This document shows positions 46,573-55,899 of a stretch of DNA of 64,000 nucleotides, in pieces. The DNA comes from G041228335 sp964580905 (GTDB lineage: Bacteria > Pseudomonadota > Alphaproteobacteria > Puniceispirillales > UBA1172). The DNA lies in NCBI GenBank assembly GCA_964580905.1, contig CAZOLR010000004.1:20787-84786 (forward strand). Reading direction: 5' to 3'. The notes under the pieces were generated by a model that saw only the letters and a program-made list of their open reading frames with translations, did not search any database and was not told the origin of the DNA. How positions within the stretch are numbered: position 1 is the first letter of the stretch; every line of letters starts with the position of its first letter. The translations under genes and the position numbers were made by a program.

Positions 46573-47190
46573 ATGGCTATGTCAGCTAAAAAGACCTCCT
46601 TTGAAGACGGAACGGAGAGATTTCAGGGGAAAGTTAAGTGGTTCAGCGAGCGGCGCGGCTATGGGTTTATTGAAGTTGATGGAGATGAAGTGTTCATCCA
46701 TCGCTCGGCCCTTCTTGCCTTTGGAATGTACCGCCTCCAGAACGAGGATGTCGTCACGGTCAGCCTGACAACAACAGAACGCGGACAGATTGTAGACTGC
46801 CTCTTTGGTGTAGAGCGTCCTCCGATACCGCCTCAACTGATCGCCGCTGCACCCGACGAAGGCGAAGAGATAGCAACCGTCAAGTTTTTCAATGACGCAA
46901 AAGGGTATGGCTTCATCATGATCGACGGTCATGACGAGGATATCTTTATCCATTCGCGGACCCTTGAAGATAACGGCCTCGCCATGCTGGATACCGGCCA
47001 GAAGATACTGGTCCGGGTGGAATCCGGTGAACGCGGGGAGCAGGTCTCCACCATCCGGTTCTACGCCTCTGAAAATGACGCGGAATGTGCCGCCCTTGAT
47101 GCGGATGCTTTCCCGGCCAGTCGCGGCAACGTCACTGATGAGGAGGAGGATGAGGAAGGCTTTATTGATCTTTCCAAGGACAGTTCCTGA
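46573..47190 (+). CDS. Protein with two cold-shock domains
   Basis: A 205-residue protein with tandem cold-shock domains. The first (about 17-80) has GKVKWFSERRGYGFIEVDGD and VFIHRS; the second (about 100-165) has ATVKFFNDAKGYGFIMIDGH and IFIHSR. Both keep the RNP1/RNP2 aromatic residues that bind single-stranded nucleic acid. An acidic tail (DEEEDEEGF) ends the protein. Two-domain Csp proteins of about 200 residues are common in alphaproteobacteria and act as RNA chaperones. Domain 2 carries an extra Asp/Glu-rich turn (DGHDEDIF). An in-frame ATG at 46579 is an alternative start. Confidence 0.92.
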   Translation: MAMSAKKTSFEDGTERFQGKVKWFSERRGYGFIEVDGDEVFIHRSALLAFGMYRLQNEDVVTVSLTTTERGQIVDCLFGVERPPIPPQLIAAAPDEGEEIATVKFFNDAKGYGFIMIDGHDEDIFIHSRTLEDNGLAMLDTGQKILVRVESGERGEQVSTIRFYASENDAECAALDADAFPASRGNVTDEEEDEEGFIDLSKDSS

Positions 47191-47298
47191 TCTTTTCTCT
47201 GTCCGGATGCTGCCCCCGCACCATTAATTGTCTGCATGGTGAGGTAAACATCATATTTTTTGGGTGTGCTGGCTTGTTCATCCGCAAACTTGCCTTGT

Positions 47299-47319
47299 GC
47301 TGATTTTCATCAGCTTTCC
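47299..47319 (+). terminator. Weak possible terminator after the cold-shock gene
   Basis: GCTGAT-TTTC-ATCAGC (47299-47314) forms a 6-bp stem followed by a short pyrimidine run (TTTCCT), 108 bp after the cold-shock stop and 68 bp before the MFS gene. The stem is short and the T-run poor, so this is tentative. Confidence 0.3.
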
Positions 47320-47382
47320 TGTCTTGTGCTCTTCATTCCGCTCACCTAATGTTATCGGGTTAATTGGTCGGACATTTTTTTC

Positions 47383-48573
47383 ATGAGCAAACGAGCACTT
47401 GTCATTCTCCTCAGCGCCTCCGTGCTGGTTACCATCAGTCTTGGCATCCGCCAGTCCATGGGGTTGTTTCTCGGCCCCGTGAGTCTGGAAATGGGCACAG
47501 GTCGCGAGGTCTTTTCCTTTGCCATTGCTATCCAGAATCTCCTCTGGGGTCTTTCGTCGCCTTTCTTCGGCATGATGGCCGACAGGATAGGCGGGTGGCG
47601 GGTGGCATCACTCGGCGGCATCCTTTATGCCGGCGGCCTCGCCCTGATGACGGGGATTGTCACCCCGTCCGGCATGATCCTCGGAAATTTCATGATCGGG
47701 CTGGGCCTGGGGAGTGCGGGCATGGCCGTCGCGCTTGGGGCGGTCAGCAGGTCGGTTCCGGATTCGCGCCGCCCCCTCGCTCTCGGCATCGTGACTTCAC
47801 TCGGGTCTTTTGGTCAGTTCGCCCTTGTGCCGGTAACCCAGATCCTTATCCTCGATTTCGGCTGGCAGGCCGCGATGCTCAGCATGTCGATGGTCGCCGC
47901 AATGATGATTGCGGTCGGTTATGGCCTCCGCGGCGCCGAGGACAGCAATTCCGCCATGGTGGCCGAAGCGACGATCGGGCGCACTATTCGTCATGCGTTC
48001 AGCTCACGTGATTACATTCTGCTGACCGCAGGGTTCTTTGTCTGCGGGCTTCATCTTGTGTTTATCGCAACACATCTGCCGATCTATCTTCGCGACAACA
48101 ACGTGGACCCGTCTGTGGCCAGCTGGGCGTTGTCGCTTGTAGGGCTTTTCAATATTGCCGGCGCGCTGTTTTTCGGCTGGATCGGCGGCGTGACCTCAAA
48201 AAAAATTCCGCTCGCACTGATCTATCTGGCCCGGACCGTGATCATAGCCACCTTCATCACCCTGCCCGTAACCGAAACTTCCGCACTCATATTCGGCGCG
48301 GCGATGGGGTTTGTCTGGCTGGGCACAATCCCGCTGACCAGTGGACTGATCGTGACGTTCTTCGGCCCGCGCTATCTAGCCACCCTTTATGGATTTGTTT
48401 TCCTCTCCCATCAGGTCGGCTCTTTCATGGGGGCCTGGCTGGGCGGGAGGCTGTATGATCTTTTCGGCAATTATGACATTATGTGGGCGGTTAATCTGAT
48501 CGCCGGCCTGTCGGCATTCCTCCTGCATATCGTGATCCGGGAAAAGCCCCTGCCCATGAAAGCACCGGCCTGA
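47383..48573 (+). CDS. Major facilitator superfamily transporter (monocarboxylate/oxalate-formate-like)
   Basis: A 396-residue, 12-helix transporter. The N-terminal helix with SLGIRQSMGLFLGPVSLEMG and the loop DRIGGWRVASLGGILYAGGL resemble the monocarboxylate porter branch of MFS. The second half begins near FSSRDYILLTAGFFVCGLHL, where family members have substrate-contacting residues. Substrate unknown; organic acids are most likely. No regulator or enzyme gene is clearly linked; trxB converges 6 bp downstream. Confidence 0.87.
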   Translation: MSKRALVILLSASVLVTISLGIRQSMGLFLGPVSLEMGTGREVFSFAIAIQNLLWGLSSPFFGMMADRIGGWRVASLGGILYAGGLALMTGIVTPSGMILGNFMIGLGLGSAGMAVALGAVSRSVPDSRRPLALGIVTSLGSFGQFALVPVTQILILDFGWQAAMLSMSMVAAMMIAVGYGLRGAEDSNSAMVAEATIGRTIRHAFSSRDYILLTAGFFVCGLHLVFIATHLPIYLRDNNVDPSVASWALSLVGLFNIAGALFFGWIGGVTSKKIPLALIYLARTVIIATFITLPVTETSALIFGAAMGFVWLGTIPLTSGLIVTFFGPRYLATLYGFVFLSHQVGSFMGAWLGGRLYDLFGNYDIMWAVNLIAGLSAFLLHIVIREKPLPMKAPA

Positions 48574-48579
48574 ACCTGA

Positions 48580-49518
48580 TCAGTCTTGCATCCCGAGCCA
48601 GCGTTCCGCATCAAGAGCCGCCATACATCCCATACCTGCGGCGGTAACAGCCTGCCGGTAGATCTTGTCAACACAGTCCCCGGCGGCAAAAATACCCTCA
48701 ACCGACGTCCGGGTACTGCCGGGCTCTGCCTTGATATACCCTTCTTCATCCATATCAACCGCACCCCTGAAGGCAGTTGTGGCGGGGTCATGCCCGATGG
48801 CAACAAACATCCCGTCAACAGCAAGCTCCGTTGCCTCTTCGCCGTTGGTTGAGCTGAGTTTGAGCCCTGTTACGCCGCCGCCGATCCCGTCATCGCCCAG
48901 CACTTCATCGACAACCCTGTTCCACAGGACCGTGATGTTTTCCGTTCGCATCAGCCTTTCCTGCATGATCTGTTCGGCCCGGAGACTGTCGCGGCGGTGA
49001 ATGAGCGTGACGTGACGGCAGATATTGGCAAGATACAGCGCTTCTTCAACCGCTGTGTTTCCGCCACCGATCACGGCAACTTTCTTGTCGCGATAGAAAA
49101 ACCCGTCGCAGGTGGCGCAGGCCGAAACGCCGCGGCCATTGAATACTGTTTCGCTTTCAAGCCCGAGCCAGCGGGCCTGGGCACCGGTTGCAATGATCAC
49201 GCTTTCCGCCTTGATTTCCGCACCGCTGTCGCATTTCAGTAAAAACGGCCGTGTGGATGCATCTATTCCCGTCACGAGATCATATTCCACCCTGGCGCCC
49301 ACATTTTCCGCCTGAGCCTGCATCTGCTCCATGAGCCAGGGCCCCTGCACCACCTCCGCAAAACCGGGATAGTTTTCCACATCGGTGGTGATGGTGAGCT
49401 GGCCTCCCGGTTGCAATCCTGCCAGCACAAGAGGATTAAGATTGGCGCGGGCGGCATAGATCGCCGCGGTAAGCCCGGCTGCGCCCGTACCGATGATAAC
49501 AACTTTTTCTGCGGTCAT
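48580..49518 (-). CDS. trxB: Thioredoxin reductase
   Basis: A 312-residue low-molecular-weight thioredoxin reductase. The FAD motif IIGTGAAGLTAAIYAARANL is at the N-terminus, the redox-active pair is in SACATCDGFFYRDKKVAVIG (CxxC), the NADPH motif GGGNTAVEEALYL follows, and the C-terminal FAD segment is GIFAAGDCVDKIYRQAVTAA. It reduces thioredoxin with NADPH. GGAG lies about 10 bases before the ATG. It follows the acetoacetyl-CoA synthetase gene by 17 bp on the same strand and may share its transcript, although no functional link is obvious. Confidence 0.95.
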   Translation of the reverse strand: MTAEKVVIIGTGAAGLTAAIYAARANLNPLVLAGLQPGGQLTITTDVENYPGFAEVVQGPWLMEQMQAQAENVGARVEYDLVTGIDASTRPFLLKCDSGAEIKAESVIIATGAQARWLGLESETVFNGRGVSACATCDGFFYRDKKVAVIGGGNTAVEEALYLANICRHVTLIHRRDSLRAEQIMQERLMRTENITVLWNRVVDEVLGDDGIGGGVTGLKLSSTNGEEATELAVDGMFVAIGHDPATTAFRGAVDMDEEGYIKAEPGSTRTSVEGIFAAGDCVDKIYRQAVTAAGMGCMAALDAERWLGMQD

Positions 49519-49535
49519 GGATGGATTCTCCGGTT

Positions 49536-51497
49536 TCAGGGTTGGTTGAGTTCCGGACGATTGCGGAAATACTCAAGAGCTTCGGGATTTGATAATGCTT
49601 CGGTGTTCTTGACGGGGCGGCCTTCGACCACATCCCGCACCGCAAGTTCCGTAATCTTGCCGGATCGCGTGCGCGGAATATCTGCCACTTCAAGAATACA
49701 TGACGGAACATGCCTCGGCGTAGCCCCTTGCCGGACCGCGGCCCTGATCCGGGCCGTCAGTTCATCGGTCAGCACAGCCCCTTCAGCCATACGGACAAAA
49801 AGCACCACCCTGACATCCTGTGCGCCGTCCTGTTCAATCGTCTGGCCGATGACCAGGGCTTCGAGAATTTCGTCAAATGCCTCAACCTGCCGGTAGATTT
49901 CAGCCGTGCCGATACGAACGCCTCCGGGGTTCAGGGTGGCATCAGACCTTCCGTGAATAATTATACCGCCACGTTCGGTCAGGGTGGCCCAGTCGCCATG
50001 CCGCCAGATCCCCGGGAAATGTTCAAAATAGGCGCCACGATATTTGCTGCCATCCGCATCACCCCAGAAACCGATCGGCATGGAGGGAAAAGGCTTTGTG
50101 CACACAAGCTCGCCCTGTTCACCTATGAGCGGCTTTCCGTCCCCGTCCCAGACATCCACCGCCATGCCCAGCCCCCGGGCCTGAATTTCGCCGGCATATA
50201 CAGGCAGGACCGGGCAGCCGAGAACAAAACAGGAGATGAGATCAGTCCCACCGGAAATGCTCGCCAGCTGGACATTGGGCTGAATGGAGGCGTAGACAAA
50301 ATCAAAACCATCCGTGGTCAGGGGGGACCCTGTCGAACAGATGACCCGCAACTCGTCGAGATTTACCTCTTGTGCCGGCAGATAGCCGCTTTTCCGTGTC
50401 GCATCGATATATTTTGCCGACGTGCCGAAGAGATTGATCTTTTCCGCCGCCGCCATTTGCCAGAGCCTTTCTGGTCCGGGATAAAACGGATTGCCTTCAT
50501 AAAGAACCACCGCCGCCTCCACCGCGAGAGCAGAAACCAGCCAGTTCCACATCATCCATCCGCAGGTGGTGAAGTAGAAAACCACATCTCCTGCCCTGGT
50601 ATTGCAATGCAGTCTGTGTTCCTTCAAATGCTGGATCAGCGTCCCCCCTGCGCCATGGGTGATGCATTTCGGGGCGCCTGTTGTCCCTGATGAATACATG
50701 ATGTAAAGCGGGTGATTGAACGGCATGGGCTCAAACCTGTCCGCAGGCGTTGCCGTCAGCGCATCATCAAACATCGTGACATTCGGCACAGCTGAAAGAT
50801 CTGGCGCATCATCAAGAAAAGGCACAATCAGCACCGAGCGGATAGATGGGATTTCCCGTGTCAGTGACGCGATAATATCCCGCCGGTCAATCTCCTTGCC
50901 ATTATATCTGTATCCTTCGGCCGCCATCAGCAGGACAGGCTCAATCTGGCCAAATCTGTCGCGGACACCGCCAAGGCCGAAATCACTCGAACAGGAGGAA
51001 AATATGGCGCCAATGCTCGCCGCGGCCAGCATGGTGATAATGGCCTCAGGCGTATTGGGCGTATAGGCAGCCACCCTGTCTCCCGGGCCGATCCCTTCGC
51101 CCTTCATCCAGCCGGCAAGGGCCAGCACTTTTTCCTTCAGCTCAGCGCGGGACAGAACCTGGCGCCCCCCTTCCTCACGATGGGCGATAACAGCCGGTCT
51201 TTCATCCGCGCGGATGAGCATGTTTTCGGCATAATTCAGCATGCCATCCGGGAAAAACTGCCCCCCTGTCATCTGGTCAGGATCGCGGAGCACGATTTCT
51301 CCCTTAGATCCCAGAATCCCGTGCCAGTCCCAGAAATGTGACCAGAACTCTTCCGGCTGATCGACCGAAAACCGCCAGAGTTTTGTGTAATCATTCTGCC
51401 AGTCAACTCCTGTTGCCGAAGGGAGACTGCCGGCAAAACGTGCAATTTCGCTTTGTCCGATCGCATCAGGTTGTGGTGTCCAGAGAAGGTCAGGCAT
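49536..51497 (-). CDS. Acetoacetyl-CoA synthetase (acetoacetate--CoA ligase)
   Basis: A 653-residue acyl-AMP-forming ligase. Near the N-terminus DWHGILGSKGEIVL is characteristic of acetoacetate-CoA ligases, as is WLVSALAVEAAVVLYEGNPF. The P-loop is YIMYSSGTTGAPKCITHGAG; the hinge is HGRSDATLNPGGVRIGTAEI; the catalytic Lys is in PRTRSGKITELAVRDVVEGR. It activates acetoacetate for sterol-like, PHB or ketone-body metabolism; a thiolase at 20.6 kb would cleave or supply the product. No strong ribosome site is seen at 51497. Confidence 0.93.
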   Translation of the reverse strand: MPDLLWTPQPDAIGQSEIARFAGSLPSATGVDWQNDYTKLWRFSVDQPEEFWSHFWDWHGILGSKGEIVLRDPDQMTGGQFFPDGMLNYAENMLIRADERPAVIAHREEGGRQVLSRAELKEKVLALAGWMKGEGIGPGDRVAAYTPNTPEAIITMLAAASIGAIFSSCSSDFGLGGVRDRFGQIEPVLLMAAEGYRYNGKEIDRRDIIASLTREIPSIRSVLIVPFLDDAPDLSAVPNVTMFDDALTATPADRFEPMPFNHPLYIMYSSGTTGAPKCITHGAGGTLIQHLKEHRLHCNTRAGDVVFYFTTCGWMMWNWLVSALAVEAAVVLYEGNPFYPGPERLWQMAAAEKINLFGTSAKYIDATRKSGYLPAQEVNLDELRVICSTGSPLTTDGFDFVYASIQPNVQLASISGGTDLISCFVLGCPVLPVYAGEIQARGLGMAVDVWDGDGKPLIGEQGELVCTKPFPSMPIGFWGDADGSKYRGAYFEHFPGIWRHGDWATLTERGGIIIHGRSDATLNPGGVRIGTAEIYRQVEAFDEILEALVIGQTIEQDGAQDVRVVLFVRMAEGAVLTDELTARIRAAVRQGATPRHVPSCILEVADIPRTRSGKITELAVRDVVEGRPVKNTEALSNPEALEYFRNRPELNQP

Positions 51498-51614
51498 GGC
51501 ACGCTTTTGTAATGGGCTGAATTCAATGGCGATCAGTCTACCCCATTCGTTGCGCCTATCAAGTCTATCCTTTATTGTTTAAGGCAGGAATTTCACCATG
51601 GGACAGCAAATTTG

Positions 51615-52463
51615 ATGAGATTGATGTTAAAGGTGCCTTCGCTACCGGATTACCCAAGGTCGTTCGTCTTGTCCATCCTGACGATGATAGTGTTGAGTTG
51701 TCCTGCACTGGCTCTTGAAGTGGTTCAGGGTGAGCCTGTTCAGGGCGGAATGCTGCTGCTGAAAACAAAACCCGGCAATATACTCACATATCAGGGCGAG
51801 CCGCTGATGGTCAGCCCGAAAGGGTTTGCCGTTATCGGTTTTCATCGTGATGAGGATACCCCTGTCACGATCCGTGAACTCACCCCCGATGGCTCGGTCA
51901 AGGATCATGTCTTCACCCCGCAAATCCGCAAATATCAGGAACAACGCATCGATGGCCTGCCCGCGAAGATGGTCACTCCGCCTGAAGATGTGATGGCGCG
52001 GATTGCCCGGGACAGGGAGGTGGTCAAGGTGGCGCGAGCCCACGCAACCCCGATCTCTGCCTTTTCAACACCTTTTATCTGGCCCGTACATGGGATTATC
52101 ACAGGCGTTTATGGCTCACGCCGCATCCTGAATGGTGAACCCAGAGCTCCGCATTACGGCATTGATATTGCCGCCAGCAAAGGCACGCCGGTAAAGGCCC
52201 CTGCGGATGGTGTGATCCGGATGGCTGATGATCTCTATTTCACCGGCTGGACCATCATCCTTGATCATGGTCACGGGCTTTCATCAACCTTTCTGCATCT
52301 CGACACGATTGACGTGCCCCTTGGCGCGACCGTCAGGCAGGGTGAAATAATCGGAACAGTTGGCTCCAGCGGGAGATCAACCGGTGCGCATCTTGACTGG
52401 CGCATCAATCTTTTCAGCAAGCGGCTTGATCCCATGCTTGTTGCCGGACCTATGCCGGAATAA
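51615..52463 (+). CDS. M23-family metallopeptidase (LytM domain)
   Basis: A 282-residue exported zinc peptidase. A signal peptide is present (about 15-35, FVLSILTMIVLSCPALA). The C-terminal LytM domain (about 155-275) has PRAPHYGIDIAASKGTPVKA (first zinc ligands H and D), VIRMADDLYFTGWTIILDHG, HGLSSTFLHLD and GAHLDWRINLF. Such enzymes cut peptidoglycan cross-links or act as inactive activators; here the ligands appear intact. An in-frame TTG precedes the ATG at 51615. Convergent with hemA (25 bp apart). Confidence 0.9.
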   Translation: MRLMLKVPSLPDYPRSFVLSILTMIVLSCPALALEVVQGEPVQGGMLLLKTKPGNILTYQGEPLMVSPKGFAVIGFHRDEDTPVTIRELTPDGSVKDHVFTPQIRKYQEQRIDGLPAKMVTPPEDVMARIARDREVVKVARAHATPISAFSTPFIWPVHGIITGVYGSRRILNGEPRAPHYGIDIAASKGTPVKAPADGVIRMADDLYFTGWTIILDHGHGLSSTFLHLDTIDVPLGATVRQGEIIGTVGSSGRSTGAHLDWRINLFSKRLDPMLVAGPMPE

Positions 52464-52488
52464 ACGGGGCGTCAGTAAAATTGAAATT

Positions 52489-53718
52489 TCAGGCGATGCT
52501 TTTGCCGCATCCGTTTTGGCAGGCGTGGAAGCTTTCCTGCAAGGCATCGACTAGCTGATAGATCATCTCTTCGCTGTGGAGCGGGCCCGGGGTAATCCGC
52601 AAACGTTCGGTGCCTTTGGCAACAGTGGGGTAATTGATCGGCTGTATATACATCCCGTGCTTTTCCAGAAGCCGCGCCGATATCGCAAGACACAAGGCCG
52701 GATCATTGATCATTACCGGCACGATATGTGTATTGCCCGGCAGGACGTCAAATCCTTTCTTCTCAAGAAGCGCCTTCAAGAGGGCAACACGTTCTTTCTG
52801 AAGCTCACGTTCGCTCGGGTTTTCGCGGAGGTAGCGAATAGATGCCAATGCACCTGCGGCAATACCGGGAGGAAGAGCAGTGGTGAAAATAAACCCTGAT
52901 CCGTGGGAACGTATAGCGTCGCAAATCACATCCGATGAAGCGATATACCCCCCCATGACACCAAAGGCCTTGCCGAGCGTTCCCTGAATGATGTCGATGT
53001 CGCCGGCAACACCGTCCCGTTCCGCAACGCCACCTCCCTGATGGCCGTACATACCCACCGCGTGCACTTCATCAAGATACGTCATTGCGTTATAACGTTT
53101 GGCCAGGGCCGCGATTTCGGCAATACGCCCGGTATCGCCATCCATGGAATAAACGGACTCGAACACGATCAGCTTGGGGCGCTCAAGCGGTTCAGCCTGA
53201 AGCAATTCTTCGAGATGGGCAATATCGTTATGCCGGAAAATCACCTTATCAGCCCGGCTGTTGCGGATCCCGCTGATAATCGAGGCGTGGTTCATTTCAT
53301 CCGAAAAAACCTTGCAATTCCCCAACAGTCTGACAAGGGTCGATATGCTGGCTTCGTTAGCCACGTAACCAGAAGTGAAGAGCAATGCCCGTTCCTTGCC
53401 ATGCAGATCGGCAAGTTCACCTTCGAGTTCAACAAGAGGCTGTGTTGTCCCTGAGATATTCCGCGTGCCACCGGCACCAGCACCTTGCGACAGCACCGCT
53501 TGCGCCATGGCTTCGGTCACCACCGGGTTATGCCCCATGCCGAGATAATCGTTGGAACACCACATGATCACATCACGCGGGCCGTCCGGTGCGTGCCAGC
53601 AGGCCACAGGGTGACGTCCGGCGATACGCTCTATCTCAACGAAATAGCGATATCTGTTTTCACGTCGTAGCGCATCCAGGCTGTCTGAGAGCTGCTTGTT
53701 ATACCCGGTAACCAACAT
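52489..53718 (-). CDS. hemA: 5-aminolevulinate synthase
   Basis: A 409-residue PLP enzyme condensing glycine and succinyl-CoA to 5-aminolevulinate, first step of C4 haem synthesis in alphaproteobacteria. Family text: VIMWCSNDYLGMGHNPVVTE, GAGAGGTRNISGTTQPLVEL, SVYSMDGDTGRI, TYLDEVHAVGMYGHQGGGVA, and the PLP lysine in IIQGTLGKAFGVMGGYIASS. GGAG lies just before the ATG. It follows the second PotC-like permease by 30 bp on the same strand, so it may be read from the transporter operon. Confidence 0.95.
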   Translation of the reverse strand: MLVTGYNKQLSDSLDALRRENRYRYFVEIERIAGRHPVACWHAPDGPRDVIMWCSNDYLGMGHNPVVTEAMAQAVLSQGAGAGGTRNISGTTQPLVELEGELADLHGKERALLFTSGYVANEASISTLVRLLGNCKVFSDEMNHASIISGIRNSRADKVIFRHNDIAHLEELLQAEPLERPKLIVFESVYSMDGDTGRIAEIAALAKRYNAMTYLDEVHAVGMYGHQGGGVAERDGVAGDIDIIQGTLGKAFGVMGGYIASSDVICDAIRSHGSGFIFTTALPPGIAAGALASIRYLRENPSERELQKERVALLKALLEKKGFDVLPGNTHIVPVMINDPALCLAISARLLEKHGMYIQPINYPTVAKGTERLRITPGPLHSEEMIYQLVDALQESFHACQNGCGKSIA

Positions 53719-53748
53719 AATCTCCTTCTCCAGAGATTATGGCACAAA

Positions 53749-54630
53749 TCAGCGTGTGATGCCACGCAGCCTGTCGCTTCTGCGACGAAGTAGCTCAAGT
53801 GTGGTGAGCAGAAGGATGGATATCATCACAAGACAGGTTGCCGCCGCAAGGATGGTCGGGCTGATTTCCTGACGAATCCCGGACCACATCTGCCGCGGCA
53901 GGGTCACGGTTTCAGGACCGCCCATGAACAGCACCACCACCACTTCATCAAAAGAGGTGATGAAGGCAAAGAGCGCGCCCGAAATAACACCAGGAAGGAT
54001 GAGCGGCATCTGCACACGGAAGAAGGTGACAAGGGTATTTGCACCAAGATTCTGGGCCGCCTTGGTCATGTTATGGTCAAATCCTGTCAATGTAGCAGTG
54101 ACGGTGATGACCACAAAAGGTGTGCCCAGTGCCGCATGAGCCAGGATAAGCCCCGTGTATGTGCCGATCAGGTTCACCTTGGCGTAGAAAAGGAACATCC
54201 CGGATGCAGTGATGATCAGCGGGACAATCAGAGGCGAGATCAGCGTGGCCATAAGAATTTTACGGAACGGCATCAACGGATGCGAAAGCCCGATGGCCGC
54301 CATTGTGCCCAGACCGGTTGAAAGCGCGGTCGCGGCCACGGCGATAATGGCCGAATTGATGGCCCCTGTTTTCCATTTGTCAGAACACATTGTCTTGATG
54401 CTCGGATCATCACAGAATCCGAGCATGTTCTTATACCATTTGAGCGAAAACGCATCAGGGTCAAGCGCCAGCATTTCCGGCGTAAAGCTGAGGAACACGC
54501 CTTCGGTGAAGGAAAGCGGTATGACCACGATCAACGGAGCGATGAGAAAGAACAGCACCAGACCACAAATCGTAAGATACGTGTAATGCCAGATTTTCTG
54601 GCCTGTCGTGGCGTATATGGGAAGAGCCAT
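53749..54630 (-). CDS. ABC transporter permease (PotC-like), second system
   Basis: A 293-residue inner-membrane permease with an N-terminal helix (YLTICGLVLFFLIAPLIVVI) followed by PLSFTEGVFLSFTPEMLALD, helices in the middle and the EAA loop TKAAQNLGANTLVTFFRVQM, then PLILPGVISGALFAFITSFD. It is the last transporter gene of a minus-strand ATPase-permease-permease run and begins 5 bp after its partner. It resembles the spermidine/putrescine and opine branch. Confidence 0.92.
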   Translation of the reverse strand: MALPIYATTGQKIWHYTYLTICGLVLFFLIAPLIVVIPLSFTEGVFLSFTPEMLALDPDAFSLKWYKNMLGFCDDPSIKTMCSDKWKTGAINSAIIAVAATALSTGLGTMAAIGLSHPLMPFRKILMATLISPLIVPLIITASGMFLFYAKVNLIGTYTGLILAHAALGTPFVVITVTATLTGFDHNMTKAAQNLGANTLVTFFRVQMPLILPGVISGALFAFITSFDEVVVVLFMGGPETVTLPRQMWSGIRQEISPTILAAATCLVMISILLLTTLELLRRRSDRLRGITR

Positions 54631-54635
54631 GACCT

Positions 54636-55889
54636 TTACCCCATTTTCATGTTGTCGATGCCGACAATCTTGTCATAGAGCCAGTAGAGGATGAGGATCC
54701 CGATCAGAAGAATGACCCCCATAGCCGCCGCAAGCCCCCAGTTTAGCGTATTTTGCATGTGAAAGGCGATAAAGTTGCCGATCAGCCGCCCGTCCTTGCC
54801 GCCCACAAGCTCTGGTGTGATGTAATAACCAATCGCAACAATAAAGACGAGAATCGAGCCCGCGCCAACACCAGGAAGCGTCTGCGGCAGGTAAACCCGG
54901 ATAAAGGCAAGGGATGGAGTTGCCCCCAGATTCTGCGCCGCCCGCATGTAGCTTGGCGGAATGGTCTTCATGACACTGAAGATAGGAAGAATCATGAAGG
55001 GAAGAAGGATCTGGGTCATCACAATCAATGTGCCGGTGAAATTATACATCATGGGCAGGCGCATTTCTTCGGGCAGGCCCAGGGCAACCAATGAATCGTT
55101 CACAACCCCTTCCTGTTGCAGCATCACCATCCAGGAGACAATCCGCACAAGAAGTGATGTCCAGAATGGTATCAGAACGCAGATCATCAGCAGATTGGAT
55201 TTGGTGATCGGCAGTGTCGCAAGGAGATGCGCCACCGGATAACCAAGCACAAGACAGAATATCGTGACCAGAAGTGAGACCAGAAGCGTCCGTTTCCAGA
55301 GAAGATTGTAAACTTGTCTGTTTTCCGGCTGCTGCTCGATGGTTTTTCCATACCCGTATTTCAAATCGACGGCGTTCAGATAATACCCGAGGGTATACGG
55401 GTCCTTCATCGCGCTAAGCGATTGCCAGAATTCAATATCCCCCCATCTCTTGTGGATCTTGATCATCTTCTCCTTGTAAGGGGGTTCCTTGATGCTTTTC
55501 ATTTTCCGGCTGGTTTTCTTGAGCAGACTTTTCCAGCCGGATTTTTCATAATTCATGCGGGTTGAAACACGTCCGACCTCAATCTTGTCGGCGTTTTTCA
55601 AATCCGTGAACATCGCTGCATACAGCGCCTCATCCGGCACCGACTGCCCATCCCAGTTCCTGAACTCTTCAAAGGTAAGGGGCAGAACCTCATTGACCAG
55701 CACGTCATCCACTGACCTGGTAAACAGGCTTGCAATCGGCACGATGAAGGAAATCATGATAAAGGCAAGAAGCGGCACGACGAGAAGGAATGCCCGCATC
55801 TTGACGCGTTGCTGCGACCGCCTCAGGCTTACCTTGAGAGGGACGCCATCCTGGGTCAGCAATGGACCTGTTTGTTCTGCTCCAGACAT
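54636..55889 (-). CDS. ABC transporter permease (PotB-like) with long periplasmic insert, second system
   Basis: A 417-residue permease, over 100 residues longer than the first-system partner. The extra part (about 60-190) lies between the first helix (AFLLVVPLLAFIMISFIVPI) and the second, is charged (KSLLKKTSRKMKSIKEPPYK) and would sit in the periplasm. I recall similar long PotB-like permeases from other alphaproteobacteria. The EAA loop is RAAQNLGATPSLAFIRVYLP. ATG at 55889, 10 bp after the ATPase stop, is preferred; the frame to 55979 overlaps the ATPase gene. Confidence 0.9.
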   Translation of the reverse strand: MSGAEQTGPLLTQDGVPLKVSLRRSQQRVKMRAFLLVVPLLAFIMISFIVPIASLFTRSVDDVLVNEVLPLTFEEFRNWDGQSVPDEALYAAMFTDLKNADKIEVGRVSTRMNYEKSGWKSLLKKTSRKMKSIKEPPYKEKMIKIHKRWGDIEFWQSLSAMKDPYTLGYYLNAVDLKYGYGKTIEQQPENRQVYNLLWKRTLLVSLLVTIFCLVLGYPVAHLLATLPITKSNLLMICVLIPFWTSLLVRIVSWMVMLQQEGVVNDSLVALGLPEEMRLPMMYNFTGTLIVMTQILLPFMILPIFSVMKTIPPSYMRAAQNLGATPSLAFIRVYLPQTLPGVGAGSILVFIVAIGYYITPELVGGKDGRLIGNFIAFHMQNTLNWGLAAAMGVILLIGILILYWLYDKIVGIDNMKMG

Positions 55890-55899
55890 ACGCTCAGCC